Source: Zychaea mexicana (lineage: Eukaryota; Mucoromycota; Mucoromycetes; Mucorales; Lichtheimiaceae). From it: DNA of 64,000 nt. Location: assembly GCF_025766255.1 (NCBI RefSeq), contig NW_026516728.1:203676-267675 (forward strand). Reading direction: 5' to 3'. Positions 48,494 to 60,913 of this stretch are shown piece after piece (positions within the stretch are counted from its first letter, which is position 1; every line of letters starts with the position of its first letter). The notes under the pieces were generated by a model. It saw only the letters and a program-made list of their open reading frames with translations, did no database searches and was not told where the DNA came from. The position numbers and the translations under genes are program-made.

Positions 48494-50771
48494 TCAGTTG
48501 ATGCGTCTCTTATGCGACTTCCAAAGTTCATCACGTAGCAAATTCTTCTGCAGTTTACCTAGATGCATTGTTTGTTTAGTGCTTACAGTGATCAGATGAC
48601 GTTAATCAGCAGATCTAATATTTGACGTACCAGTTCTATATCATAGAAATCAAAGTAATTAGTCTTCTCATCTTTACATATGCCTTTGTCATAAACTATT
48701 GCTGTCATAATTAAGGAAGACATACCCTGATTTTGGAATACTTTTAACAAGCATGACCTTTGAGGGGCATTTGTAGCCAGCCAGTCTCTCGCGACAGTGC
48801 GCAATGATCTCTTCCACAGTGATAGTGTGGCCTTCTTTGACAACGACATAAGCAACCGGCCGCTCACCCCATTTATCATCTGGTCCAGCTACGACGGCAC
48901 TATGAGCAAGTTAGCAGAGGTTTTTAAGCTTTTTTGAATTATGACACGTAATAGGTTTTGTATGTTAAGTGTTGAAGTTACCATTCTAGCACTTTTTCCA
49001 ATGATCCAATCACATTTTCTAACTCAATCGAGCTAATGTTCTCGCCACCAGAGATAATTACGTCTTTAGCACGGTCGACGATTTCTATTGCACCATCCGG
49101 ATAAATCACAGCCAAGTCGCCTGTCCAAAAGTATCCCTCTCTAAAGGCCTTTTTGGTCGCTTCCGGATTGTTAAAGTAGCCTCGCATGGTTGTGTTTCCC
49201 ACCAAACACAGCTCGCCGATTTGCATACCATCCGGTTTTATATCCTTGGCCGTTTTCTGATCCAGCACACGCACTTGATCCAGGGAAAGAATATTGTAGC
49301 CTTGACGCGAAAACAAATCGAGATGCTTTTCCTTTGGGTGTTGTGAAAGTGCTCCATCGTCATAACTGAGGATCGCCGGTCCCGTCACTTCAGTTAGTCC
49401 ATACACTTGGGTCACATGAACATTCAGACTGTTGAGTCTCCGGACCAGTTTGTTTGGAAGCGTCGAGCCGCCGCTAAAGCTGTGGACAACATGATTGAGT
49501 CGGACAGCATCCTTATGATGACACAGTTCGTTTTGTACTGTTGGTGCAGCGCAATAGTGTGTGATTCCTTGTTCCTTGATTAGCTTCCATACGTATCCAT
49601 AATCGATCTTGTTAAGCATATATTGTGTGGCTATATGTGTTTGTGTTGTTAATAAATATGAGGATAAGCGCAATATTTCAACAGCTCATCTCACTCATCG
49701 TGATTGTTCACTTCATGTGCCTCCGTGACCCTCAACGCATAATTCTCTTTATTATGTCTCCCGTTATTCACACTTACCTCCTACAGCCATCAAGGCAAAA
49801 GGAAAATCCCACCCGTTGCAATGAAATAACGGAAGTGTCCACAGATATTTAGAGCTATGTGTGATCTGAGCTTGTATACACATGGTCATTGCTAGCATAT
49901 AAATGCTACGGTACGAGATCATCGCGCCCTTTGGTTTGCCTGTTGAGCCCGAAGTATAGTTTATCGTCATTATTGCATTTTCATCCGTTGTCAGCGGCAA
50001 GTCTTTCCACATGAGCTTGGTTTCTGTTTCTTGCAAGAGCCGTTCGTACGGGCAAAGCGGGTCGCCACGGTTCTGATAGTCAGCGATATGGATTAGCTTG
50101 GTGGAAGCCCTAACCGTGGTGGATACACGCGGTAAAATCTCGTCCTGTACAAGCAGTATCGATGCTCCAGAGTCCTGCACCACGTATTCAATTTCCGGTG
50201 GAGCCAATCGAGTATTGATGGGGACTAGTACGCCACCTGCAGCTGGAATAGCAAAAGTGGCCTCCAAAAATGCGGGTACATTTTGGCACAATACCGCTAC
50301 TCTGTCCCCAGGGCGTACGTGGAATGCATGAATAAGGAGGTTGGCAAGTCGTAGCACTCGGTCTGCTAAAGTTTCATAGCTGAACGACCGATCGCCGTGT
50401 ATAACGGCAGTCTTGTCCCGGTATATCATGGCGCTTCGCAGTAGAAACCGAACTGGATCAAGCGGTGTGTAATATGGCATCTGTTCTGGCTTACGATTGA
50501 CTTGATCTAATCGTATCAAGCACATATGCATAATGAGTGCAAGATTACGTGAAAAACGCAAAAAAGAGATGGATGAGTACAGCTGTTTCTTTCTTCGCAT
50601 AGTTGCTTTCTGCTATGACAGTGGTGGAAATTATGAAGAAGATGTTGCTCTTTGTGTACTTTTTCCTAAGCAGTTAATGAGAGAATGACGATGTATTGAC
50701 CACTTACACTTTTCGAAACCAGTCAGATGGCCGGCGATGTTTCGTATTCTTTCTTGCGCTATTGCTGCCAT
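48494..50771 (-). CDS. Acyl-CoA synthetase (AMP-dependent ligase)
   Basis: ANL-superfamily enzyme that activates a carboxylic acid with ATP and joins it to coenzyme A. Six exons: 50708-50771, 49778-50506, 48982-49630, 48726-48899, 48631-48635, 48494-48558 (561 residues). Core motifs: INYTSGSTGKPKGAM (phosphate loop), TLPLFHCNGWDFP, VYGLTEVTGP, GYFWTGDLAVIYPDGAIEIV and DRAKDVIISGGENISSIELE. The catalytic lysine lies in KSGTGKLQKNLLR. That motif is only restored if a five-base microexon, AACTG at 48631-48635, is included. TLPxFHCNGW is typical of the plant/fungal medium-chain or aromatic acyl-activating group; the exact substrate cannot be read. There is no peroxisomal SKL tail: the protein ends KRRIN. 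Confidence 0.92.
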
Positions 50772-52639
50772 CTCAATGTACTAAGCTGATGGAAGGAGAA
50801 AAGAAAAAAAAGGTTCCTGCACCAATGCGCCAGCAGAAACACATCTTTTAAATAGTCTAATTCCACCACTGCATGGGACCTTGCTTCAGCCCACGCTTTC
50901 CCCCTTTTTTGAGCCTTTAGGCGAACGATGACTACAGCAAGAAACATCATCATTTTTAGATTACCTCATGGTGTTTTTTACATTTTATCACTAGTAGAGC
51001 ATTATTATTTTATCAATCAACTAAAATTAAAAATAATAAAAGTGCCGTTCGCCACTTAGTCTTCTACGACTACTTAATAAGATGTTGATCTAAGTATAAG
51101 TATCTCTTAGAACTCTATCTTGTTTGTTTTGAAAGATTGATACCCCTGATGAAACGGCTTTTTGAAAGTTTTGGTACTGTAGCTTGATATTACAGCAGTG
51201 ATTCCGAAAGTCACTGCAGCTGCATATCTCATCAACCAGTCAGATTATCCATACAGTACTAAACTCAAAGTACCTGCTACTTTTTATACAAGTATTGGGA
51301 GAACGATTGTGCCTGTACCATAACATATCAGCCTGACTATGAATGACAGCTGCATTTCCAGTATGTGTCTTATTGTATGTATGCATATGCAGTATGTACA
51401 TCTTTCAGTACTGTGACTTGTTATATGATACGCTGCTTTATGCAGGAATAGCAGTGGAAAGTAAGAATAGTTAAACGTTCATGCATATGCTGGCTATCAG
51501 AGTGGCGTGTACACTAGTGCTATCAAGCCTGAAAAGACGATTAATCAGAACACATAATTGTATTTCACATTTACGTATGGCTCACCCACCAAAAAGAAAA
51601 AGGCACACAAACTATATATGTGGGAACCGGGTGTGGTCTTTATGGTTTATAGTTGGGGTATCGACTCATCTTCAGAGAGAAAATGTCGTAAGCGCGTTTG
51701 TTTTGATGTTGTACCACCTTACTGCAGGATGGAAATTCAATCGATACAATGCGTAGTACGTAGGGGAAACAGAACTCGGCCCACAGACTTCCATCAGTCA
51801 GTGTAACTTTCATTCCATGGATAATTCAAATCTCAAATTACCTTTTGGGCATTTTAAAACCTCACAAACCTTATAGGGCCTTGGAAGGTCGTTTTAGGTG
51901 TTCGAAAGGCTACAACAGCTACTAACGTCTCTCCAACTTGGATGAAAATGTACGCGAAAGAATGGAATAAGACGGAAAGAAGATTAAGAGAGCACTTACA
52001 ATGTATCTATCTCCAGATGATTTCATATACTTTTAGAATTCCACTCAAGCAATAGCTCTGATAGTTACATTACTATGTGGTCTATATAATCCAACGATAG
52101 ACTCACATTGACTGCTTATCGACATATAATACAGTTATCAATGCCACTATTGTGCTCACTCCCAATTTTGTATTGCCGAAACAAATACTACTGTATAACC
52201 GGCGACTTGATCAAGATTAAGGCCAGATAAATTGACTGTATCCAACAAATACTCAAGCAAATCCCTTGAAATACACCCCGTCAATAGTCGTGCCTTCATG
52301 GTCTGCTATCAGATTGTCACATCCAGTTGATGTCTTAAATCGCAAAGATTAGTAGATAGGGGTGGGCAAAGAACTTAGGACAGAAGGACCAATAGCTTAT
52401 ATGTACGCTCTCCATGTCTTTGGCGAGTCTAAAAGAATATAGGACTTTGTCTTGAACGACACAATCGCTCACTGTGCACTTTTCAGTTCTTAGAAGAGTA
52501 ACAGCTTTGATAACTATGTGTGTTGTTTCATGCATATGATTTATTCAGCCACTCTTTTGTAGCGGGACAAAAGAAAAGGTAAATAGTCAGATCGAGACCT
52601 TGATCCAATACACCATCCAACACACAGAAGTTATCAGTA

Positions 52640-52810
52640 CAGTGGTCCCCCGCGTTTCGCAACAGTGGAAAGTCCCAGAAATTGTTGCAGAAATCGAAGA
52701 TTTGCAAAGACCAGGGGACTTTTTGTAGGATAAGTTTCTAGTCCGGACTGATTGTTGCAGAAATCGCAGCATTTGCAAAAGGTAGGGGTGCAAAAAGCGG
52801 GGGATCACTG
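52640..52810. mobile_element. MITE (171 bp) with terminal inverted repeats and TA duplication
   Basis: The left end reads CAGTGGTCCCCCGCGTTTCG and the reverse complement of the right end reads CAGTGATCCCCCGCTTTTTG, 17 of 20 identical. Both ends are bordered by TA (52638-52639 and 52811-52812), the target duplication of Tc1/mariner/pogo elements. The CAGTG..CCCCCGC end resembles pogo/Tigger-type termini. The inside has no coding frame but contains two direct copies of GTTGCAGAAATCG followed by an ATTTGCAAA-like block (about 52683 and 52753) and the palindrome AGTCCGGACT. It would need a transposase supplied elsewhere. Confidence 0.75.
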
Positions 52811-53270
52811 TAGAACACCTACTGTACTACATGATCAATGAGTAGTCAATCGATACTGGAATACACGAAAAAAAACGCATTACTAGCATACACTGCCCAC
52901 ATCCCATACATTGATTATTATGAGTGCTTATCTTAATCGTAATATATTACTACCAGTGTTCACCAGCATGACCAGATGCACATTACAGACATATCAGCCT
53001 TTCGACTGCCCGCCAAAGATAGCACTGTACAGGAGTGTGTCTCTAGCAACATTTCACAAGAAAACCACACAGGCGTAATTTTTGTCTGACTTGCACTTGC
53101 CACCTGCGAACACACCCACCCCTCGTATTCTTCAGTACACCTGCTCCATTCATCGATACGTTCATTGATCAATATGGAACCTGCGCCTTCGAAGATATGT
53201 ACAACGTCATAAAGATATACCGCGCTCAGGATCGCGCCCTCGTGCAGCAAGAAGAGGGTGATTAAAAAAT

Positions 53271-53303
53271 ATGCACACACACACACAGAGAGAGAGAGAG
53301 AGA
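53271..53303. repeat. (AC)n(AG)n compound microsatellite
   Basis: An AC run passes directly into an AG run, seen directly. No function is suggested. Confidence 0.85.
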
Positions 53304-54936
53304 TTCAAACTAAAAGGCGAGCCCTTCCCGAGCGCATACAACCATTTGGGAGCACACAACTACGCGAGTGACTTAAAACAGCAGAAGATATCACTAACGG
53401 TGTATGGATGTCGCACAAGATGCTAGCCACAATGGTCAGGGAGGCAGGACTAGCTACGCCTGGAGCTCTTCAAAACAGATAAAGAAAGTTTTGCTGCTAC
53501 TGGCCGCCAGTCAAGCAAGGGTTCGTCTTCGCTTACCCTGAATAATCACAGAGTGCATCTACTTATGGCGGTCACGGTTTAGGACCACTTGTCCCCTCAT
53601 ACCCAACTTCTCAAGCACAACCGTTCCGGTGGCAGTGACCCTCAATCCCACCTCAAAGCGGGGAATGAGCTAGAGCCCTTAACAAAGAAGAAGATTGATT
53701 CCAAGCAGCATCGCGTGCCTGCAATCAAATAGTATACTAATAAAGCATATACCCAGAAATTTGTCAAGAACAATCAAAAGAATAATTTGCATCTCAAAAC
53801 CTATTGTTATGCGCCTCTGGTAAGGGGCGTTAGAGTCATACCCAAGATTTTTCGGAACGACCTTGTGTGAAACAAGGCTCAGTTTCATTGATTCAAGCAA
53901 TCCGAGTTTCTTTCTAAGAAAATCAATCGTAAATGTTACAGAAATGAAAGTAAATGTGTTGGTATTTAGCTTTTTTCTTTCAGTATCACCCGTATTGGCA
54001 GTGCGAAAATTTGCAATATCTTAATGCATACCTGTTGGTCGTTGCGCGGGCTACTGCGAAGAAGCTGTAACAACACTGCGTTATGTATATACATGTATTT
54101 CCTACTGTGGTGGATGCGTAAACATATCATATATTACAGTGAAAATTAAACGATAATAAAGCTCCACCACTGCCAATTTCGTTTGTCTACCACCTTCGAG
54201 CATTGAAAGCCTGACTGGTGTGAAGTTAATGAAGATCCACTGGATAATTGTCTGTTGATTTCAAAATACAGCAGCACACTAGTAGTAATATGCATTATCG
54301 ATCAAAAATAGCATGCACCAGCCAATTATGTCATGTGGACGCTAGTTGTAGGTTTCATGAAAGAGTAGCTTACGACTTCCACCGACGTCATATATTGTTG
54401 ACGGCCGGGATAAAGAGCAGCAGCAGTATTAGTAGTTGTACTGTGCTTCTTCGTATACCACTTAGTGTCCAGTTTCTCGGTACTAGACAGTAACGTTAGG
54501 ATTGTAAAAATCACGATGATTTTTTGTATGTCCTCGTTAATGATATAGTCATCTGTTCAAGAGTTTCATCCATTCGTGCGTGTTACTTGGATAGTTTCGG
54601 TGGCAGTGACTGACCCGTCCGGCATACTGTCCAAATTTAAAACTCACCATTTCTGCTGCTTTTTTTTGGCTCCCTAAAGTATATTGTAACAAGGCTTGCG
54701 ATCTCTGTCTCTCTGTTTCTCACTTACCAACATTGCCCTCTCGATTTTCCTTACCCTATACCTCATTACTTGCAGCAAAGTAATTGACCAAATACTGGTT
54801 TAATTTCTTTTACCGTTCTTAATCCACAAGGAGCTGCAATTTGATACAATCCACACACATACACGCACTGCAAAAAGAACACAGATATATACCTTTGTAC
54901 ATATATTTATACTGTAACGCACACACACTGTCCCTA

Positions 54937-57440
54937 ATGGCCGACCCTTTCGAATGCAGCAATTCTTCTGTCCGTACCACACATTCTAATCTTAGCGAGA
55001 ATAGCCGCAATGTCATTATGAATGATCTTTGGCTGATTCTGGGCAAAATAGGAGAAGGTTCATTTGGTGAAGTATTTGAAGGTAAAATAAGCTATATATA
55101 TATTTATGCTAGTACCGTATCTCAGTAACTCACTAAAAACATCAATCCGGATGTGTGTAACCTTTTACAAAAAATAAAATGACAATTAGGTCAAGATATA
55201 AAAGACGGTACGATTTATGCAATAAAGCGCGAACGGAGAAGTATGCGCCATCCTCAATTAAAACGCGAGAGTGAGCATTACCAACTACTCGGGAAGGGAC
55301 GTAAGTAGCTTTATAGATACACACGATCGATAACAGAGGGACAGCGATATAAATATCATGTGAGAAAAGACATTTAATGCGAAACACACGTTATTTTTCG
55401 TTTCGTAGCTGGTGTCCCACAATGCTACTGGTATGGCGAGTTCGACGAGTTCAATTGTATCGTTCTTGACTTGCTTGGCCCTAGTCTGAAAGATATCCGC
55501 CAATGCATGACTCCGTTACCTTTCGATATCATCGTGGATCTTGTATGCCAAATGGTGAGTAAAAGGAGAGATGATGTGGGGCTACATCCAAAGGAATAGT
55601 ATCACTGCTTTGCTATTTTGCTAACTTATCTATGTAACAGATCGACATCATCCACCACGTCCATAAGAGCGGTCTTGTATTTCGGGACATCAAGCCCGAC
55701 AACTTTTTATTTTCAAGAGCATGCGTGCTACCCGAGGTGAAAATGGTGAAACTCGATGGCGACAAACCACACTATCAATATGAAGTTGCCAACGCACGTG
55801 CTGTATTTGATCGATGGGGGAAAGAAAATGCCAAATTGCACATCATTGATCTCGGATTAGCGACACGCTGGCTTGATCCAGAAACTGACAAACCAATACC
55901 CGAAGCAAAGCCAAAACGGCGCAACAAGATCGGCACAGCACGCTATGCATCCATCAACGTCCATCGAGGCCGAATGCACGCACGACGGGATGATCTTGAA
56001 GGCATCGCCTATATCTTGCTCGATCTGATTCTTGGTACTTTACCATGGACCGGCATTCAAGCACGCAACTCTGCGGCTGGATGGGATCGGATGCGCGCTA
56101 TGAAGAACGATGCGTATATGCCGGAGATGCTGGATGGGTACCCTGAAGGTCTTGTCAAGTTTGTTGAATATGTCCGAAAATTGAAATTTGCAGAGGAACC
56201 CGACTACGATCTATTAAAACAGTTTTTACGAGGATCATTACCCGGAGGAACACACGCTGCTCCAACACGATCACCCTTTGACAAGGGTGAAAATGCCCAG
56301 CCTCGACAACGACATCGTCTTGCAGCTGACATGACACCCTATTATGATCCTTCCTCATCAACACGACAAGGAAATCAGCAGGTGATGACAGATCAGCCTC
56401 CAGCTCAGAACGAACCAAGTGACGGGTCCTCGGGTTCTGCAACCAACAAGAAAAAGTGGGAGCTCCAGGAAAAACTGGTTGGCTGGTACACTTATAAGCA
56501 TGACGAGGAGCCTTGGCAACCCGAAATTGACTGGGAACGCAACGAGGGTAATGAAAATGCTACAGGAGCGTCTTGGGGCGAAGACAGACCGAACGTAGCA
56601 TGGGGACCCAAGGGCGAGGGAGGAGGCGATAGTGGCTGGCCCGGTTCGGTGACGCGAACAGACAGTGGAACAGGATGGGATTGTATGCCTTCCTCCCAAG
56701 AAACCAGGGGTGATTCATGGGGCAGCAAACAAGATAGTTTGAAAATGGATGTCGATTCTGGATGGGGTAACGAGACAGCCAACAAGGGTTCTGCAGGCTG
56801 GGGCGCTACTGCAGTAGCGACACCAGCAGTGGCAGCAGATGCTACTGCATCCAACATGGGAACTTGGGGCTCCAAAACTGACGATGACGGATGGCGATCT
56901 TCAAGGCCAATGGCTGCACCCAGTAACCCAACAAACGGTGCATGGGGAGCAAAGCCCGCACGGAAATCAAGCTGGGAATCCATGCAAATCGACCCTTCAC
57001 CGAGGCCCGCACAACAACAGCAGAAACAACAGCAACCGTCGCATAACATACGATCACAACCTCAAGCACCTCAACAGCAAGAGCAGTATAATGTAACCTC
57101 AACAACACAGAATATAAATACCAGAAACAACGATAACAATACCAACTCAACAGGGAAATGGAATGCGTGGGCTGCAAGTCATAATGCAGGAAATCAGTCG
57201 CAGTCAACGCTTCCACCTCGAAGACACCCACCGCCACAGCGGCAACAACCGCCACAACAAAAACCAACACGATCTGGTACTACAGAACAACATCAACAGC
57301 AGCAGTCATGGAATACACAAGATTTTGGTGGTGGATGGGTGTCAAATACAGACAAAGATGGCTGGACTACCAAAACGTCGTCAAGACCCTTGAACCGACA
57401 ATCTCAACATCATCGCGGCCCACGAAAGCAACCCTGGTGA
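54937..57440 (+). CDS. Casein kinase 1-family protein with GW/WG-repeat tail
   Basis: Four exons: 54937-55081, 55190-55300, 55409-55554, 55641-57440 (733 residues). Residues 31 to about 335 form a CK1-type kinase: [16 protein letters not shown] (glycine loop), IYAIKRE (ATP lysine), [11 protein letters not shown] (catalytic Asp, with Phe in place of His of HRD), [10 protein letters not shown] (DLG in place of DFG) and the CK1 hallmark [13 protein letters not shown] long disordered tail of almost 400 residues follows. It has 13 tryptophans next to glycine (GWYT, SWGE, AWGP, GWPG, GWDC, SWGS, GWGN, GWGA, TWGS, GWRS, AWGA, GWVS, GWTT), most between 56480 and 56960, and Gln/Asn/Pro-rich sequence near the end. 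GW/WG tails are the Argonaute-binding 'hook' of GW182, Tas3 and plant platforms. That role here is inferred. Confidence 0.88.
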
Positions 57441-58578
57441 ATCTAACAGCATTTGATTACTCAAAAACAAAGCATTGTTTATATTTACATTGTGTTTACT
57501 TCTATTTTCCTTCCCTTTTTTTTTCTGACAAATTGCACAAAAACACATATTCCTTCATGCCCGGGTCTGTTTGCAGAAACATAATCAAAATCAAAAGTCT
57601 CTGTTCTCTGTCTGGAAAACCCAGCGGGTTGCATATGCATACATCTATGCGATAATAAGATCCTTTTAGTCCCAATAGAATACGGATTGATCCGATACAG
57701 CTAGGACAGTTCTTTCTTTTTTCCTCCACTACGGTGAAAAGAGCCAACATCATCTATCAAGCCGCTAGGAAACGCGCGTTTGGCATTGAAACTTCTTGCA
57801 TCACGACTTCTAAGGCTGTTCGGGCAACGGAAGATACTGCGGATACTCAACAAGTAATTCCAATATAAAGCGTTTCCAAAGTCATGGTGATAAGATGTAG
57901 ATGGTTTGCTAAAATTTTAAGAGCTCATTTGAACAATGCTCAAGCATAGTAAAGCTTTCTGAAGCAAAGGCACATGGTTGCAATAGTATCAGTCAAATGT
58001 TGGTGTAGGAAAGTTACTATTTCAAGACTTTGGACGGCTTGCGAGTGCTCACCGACCTGAATAGAGTTTATCTACAAAGGGGGTCCTTTCAACAAGTGCA
58101 AATGTGAGTAGCTTGTGATAGGCAAACAACCCTCATATTCTCTTTGTGTATAAGCATGTGACTTCTGGGAGTGACAACGCTACTGTTATTAGCCTGATGC
58201 TATCCACTAACCCCGGATGAACATCATGTTGTGCAACGATGGCGGCTTTTCTAGCTGACAATAAAAAGTAAGTGGTATTGTTTATGGAATTTGTAGTAGC
58301 TGCACTCAATACAACGGATGATCCACAGTAATATACTAGACAAAACAGCAAGTAGGGAGTATTTGAAGAAATAAGATGGTTAAGCAAAAAATATACAAAA
58401 GGATATGTAAAGAATACGAGATAATAGCTGTAAGGGGCACTAAAAGAAGAAAGGAAAATATACAAAACTGTTACGTTTAGAGGAAGTAGAAGAAAGAACA
58501 AGAACAATTTTCATGAAGTCCATTCTATAAAGAAGGATGACGAGTCGATTCATCACTGTACATAATATGCAACAAATT
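57441..58578. other. Convergent intergenic region
   Basis: Between the kinase and FetB-like 3' ends. AT-rich. No gene supported. Confidence 0.6.
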
Positions 58579-60022
58579 TTAACGCAGCTCTACTTCTTCG
58601 TATACAGGTTCTTGCCGGCGATTAGCTCGGCGACATTTTGCAAAGCATGCTGTGGGGCCGATTGAGCTGCTGACAGCTTGACTTAAGTCTACGATTGTTT
58701 TAAAGCGAATAAGAGGAGGGTTATCCAGAATCTTTTCACGACGTAGCGAGTGATGTTTATCAACAAGAACCATCAAGCAAGCCTACATCATCAATGTCGT
58801 TTAAAAGGAAGTTAGAAGAAAGAAGATGAAAAGCATGCGTGTGATTATAAACCCGTGAGAAGTTCTACGTACAATAACGGCCATCGCTACGCCTAATGCA
58901 CTACTGGCAGCAATCATAAACATAATACATTGCTGATAAACAACTGCATCGGTCATTGGCGTTCCGGCCAGGATTAATCCGACCATCGTCCCAGGTATGT
59001 TTATCAGACCCATAACGCTAAGTTGCGTAATGACCGGAAGCATCGACACACGAATAGCTTCTACAGCCAGGGGTCTCGCTGCTTCAAATCGTGTTGCACC
59101 AAACGATAGTCGCGCCTCAAGGATAGGTCCGTTCAGACTATAGATGAGGATCTCACGGCTTAACACCATGTTGTAAACTACGACAATCAAGGGTAAGCGA
59201 AAGCCGTACCTCAAATGATCAAGGCACTGTTCTGTTGCCATTGCAATGCTGCTCATTGAGTTACCAAGCAACATGCCCACTATTGGAATGAACTTTGGTG
59301 GTGACCAGAAGGGCTGTTCTTTTAACGCGAATGCTGACCCAAGAAAAGCGATGAACACATTACTGACTAGTAAGATCACAAGCATGTTGACGAACTGGAT
59401 ATCATGTGCAAATACTTGTTAGTAAACGGATCAAGTTATGGAGTCTTCTACTTAACTTGCTTCTACTTACAAATCCCTTGAACGTTTTTTTGGCTCGATT
59501 GAATGTAGTCTCGTAAGCGCCTAGCAGCACCAATGTCACTGTATGTTTGCATAAAGTAATAAAAACGGTTGAGCTCACCGCTGCACTTCTTGTACGGCCT
59601 TTATTCTTGTCCTAGACCGTGCAGAAACATGATACTTACAGGTCATTAACACAACGATACCAGCATTATTAGAACTTAGGACGTCGTCGAGAACATAGCC
59701 CTGCAAAGGAAGAAAGCATGGATCGAATGAGAAAAGTGGTCCAAGTATACCATACGAAGGAGCAAAAGTGAAAAGAATGCTCACCATCATTGTAAGCTGA
59801 ACAACGCAGCGGATGCCTGAGATAATTAACGACAGTTCTAACCGGGTACCCATGCAAAAGCTGATCAGGGCTATATTGATTCTGGTTAAGTATAGCACGG
59901 AACATTTCATATATGTGATGCACTTCTATCTTACCAGCAACAAGAACGAAAACTGAAGATTGAGCAACATGCCACCAGTCAAGCTTAGGTTGTAATGATG
60001 GATCGTAGTCTTCAGCTGCCAT
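58579..60022 (-). CDS. FetB/ALS3-type permease (UPF0014 family)
   Basis: Seven exons: 59935-60022, 59785-59870, 59640-59700, 59471-59538, 59210-59394, 58873-59158, 58579-58782 (325 residues). The family comprises the membrane half of bacterial FetAB (YbbM) and plant ALS3/STAR2, linked to metal export or tolerance to iron and aluminium stress. Visible features: RLELSLIISGIRCVVQLTMM, GAYETTFNRAKKTF, PIVGMLLGNSMSSIAMATE, ARLSFGATRFEAARPLAVEA, INIPGTMVGLILAGTPMTDA, all as in the family, with about seven hydrophobic segments. The fungal C-terminal tail ends YEEVELR. The 51-base intron 59159-59209 is a multiple of three and has no stop, so reading through it is possible; splicing gives the better family match. 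A partner ATPase is not in the window. Confidence 0.88.
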
Positions 60023-60913
60023 ATCAGTAAGTGTAGGGAAAAGAGGGAAAGAAGGAACATGACTAGCTTGAAGAGATGAAATATTTAATCTGATCCTCTG
60101 TCTTGTACTCTACACTTTTCGGTGTAAGGTCGGAGATCACATGCCCAAGCTTCGGAGCCGCTGGAGGGGAAAAGGATCCTGGGACATAAGAGATCAATAA
60201 CGAATGGACAAGGATGACATCTAAGCAGCAGTAGAAGGTTTCATGCAGTAGGTAGACACCTATACATTAGGCATGGTCTTTTTTATAATCATGCTTCCTA
60301 TTGACTACTCTACAGAACAAGTATAAGCTAATATAAACATTGACCGGTTTACTGTTTGGTATGTACAGTGCGAGCTGGTTTGCAATGATGGAACGCAAAC
60401 AAGGATCAGATAACTTTTTTTGCTTATTATGGCGCTAAATTCCACAATTGTGATGGTGACCGGGAATCTTCCATATCGCGCCTTACCATTATTAGCATTG
60501 ATTTCAGGTGGTAGGCTACACAGAGAACGAAGATGAACCATGCTTGTGGCACAATCTTTACCCAGTCAAGCTCGATCTTGTACACATTATATGTATACTA
60601 CAATCGATAAAAAAAGATATACGTCGAAACGAGGCGCACGTACATGCCCTAATATGGCAATTACATTTAAATACTATAAGGATTTCACTAAATTAATAAG
60701 TACGCAAACAAGTCTGCTCATTACATCTGTTTCTGGAGTTGGGAAAAATAGAATGGTCGTAGAAAAGAGGTATTATGTTGCTCTGCCTGGGTCTGGTAGA
60801 GCTACCGGATGGATTTTTGTATGTAAACTACTATATAGTTATTATAGAGAAGGAGGTGGAGGAGAGGAAGAGACGGAGAGAAAAGAAGGGTAGTGTGAGG
60901 GATAAGAGGGAAT
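60023..60913. other. Intergenic region between two leftward genes
   Basis: Upstream of the FetB-like gene and downstream of the coiled-coil gene. No gene, RNA or repeat recognised. Confidence 0.55.

Larger units (their letters stand above)
50772..54936. other. 4.2 kb gene-poor stretch
   Basis: Upstream of both the acyl-CoA synthetase (leftward) and the kinase gene (rightward). It contains the MITE at 52640-52810, an AC/AG microsatellite at 53271-53303 and a weak transposase-like patch near 53380-53540. Frames are short and unsupported. Confidence 0.5.

Noticed and set aside
53380..53540. Tc1/mariner transposase remnant
   Set aside because: One frame reads KKVLLLLAASQARVRLRLP, loosely like the KKPLLxxxHRxARLxFA region of Tc1 transposases, but there are stops on both sides, no W-DE motif and no inverted ends. 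Too weak to annotate.
53620..54615. Repeat of CGGTGGCAGTGAC at about 53629 and 54599 as transposon ends
   Set aside because: Same orientation, only about 13 bases shared, no target duplication and nothing element-like between them.
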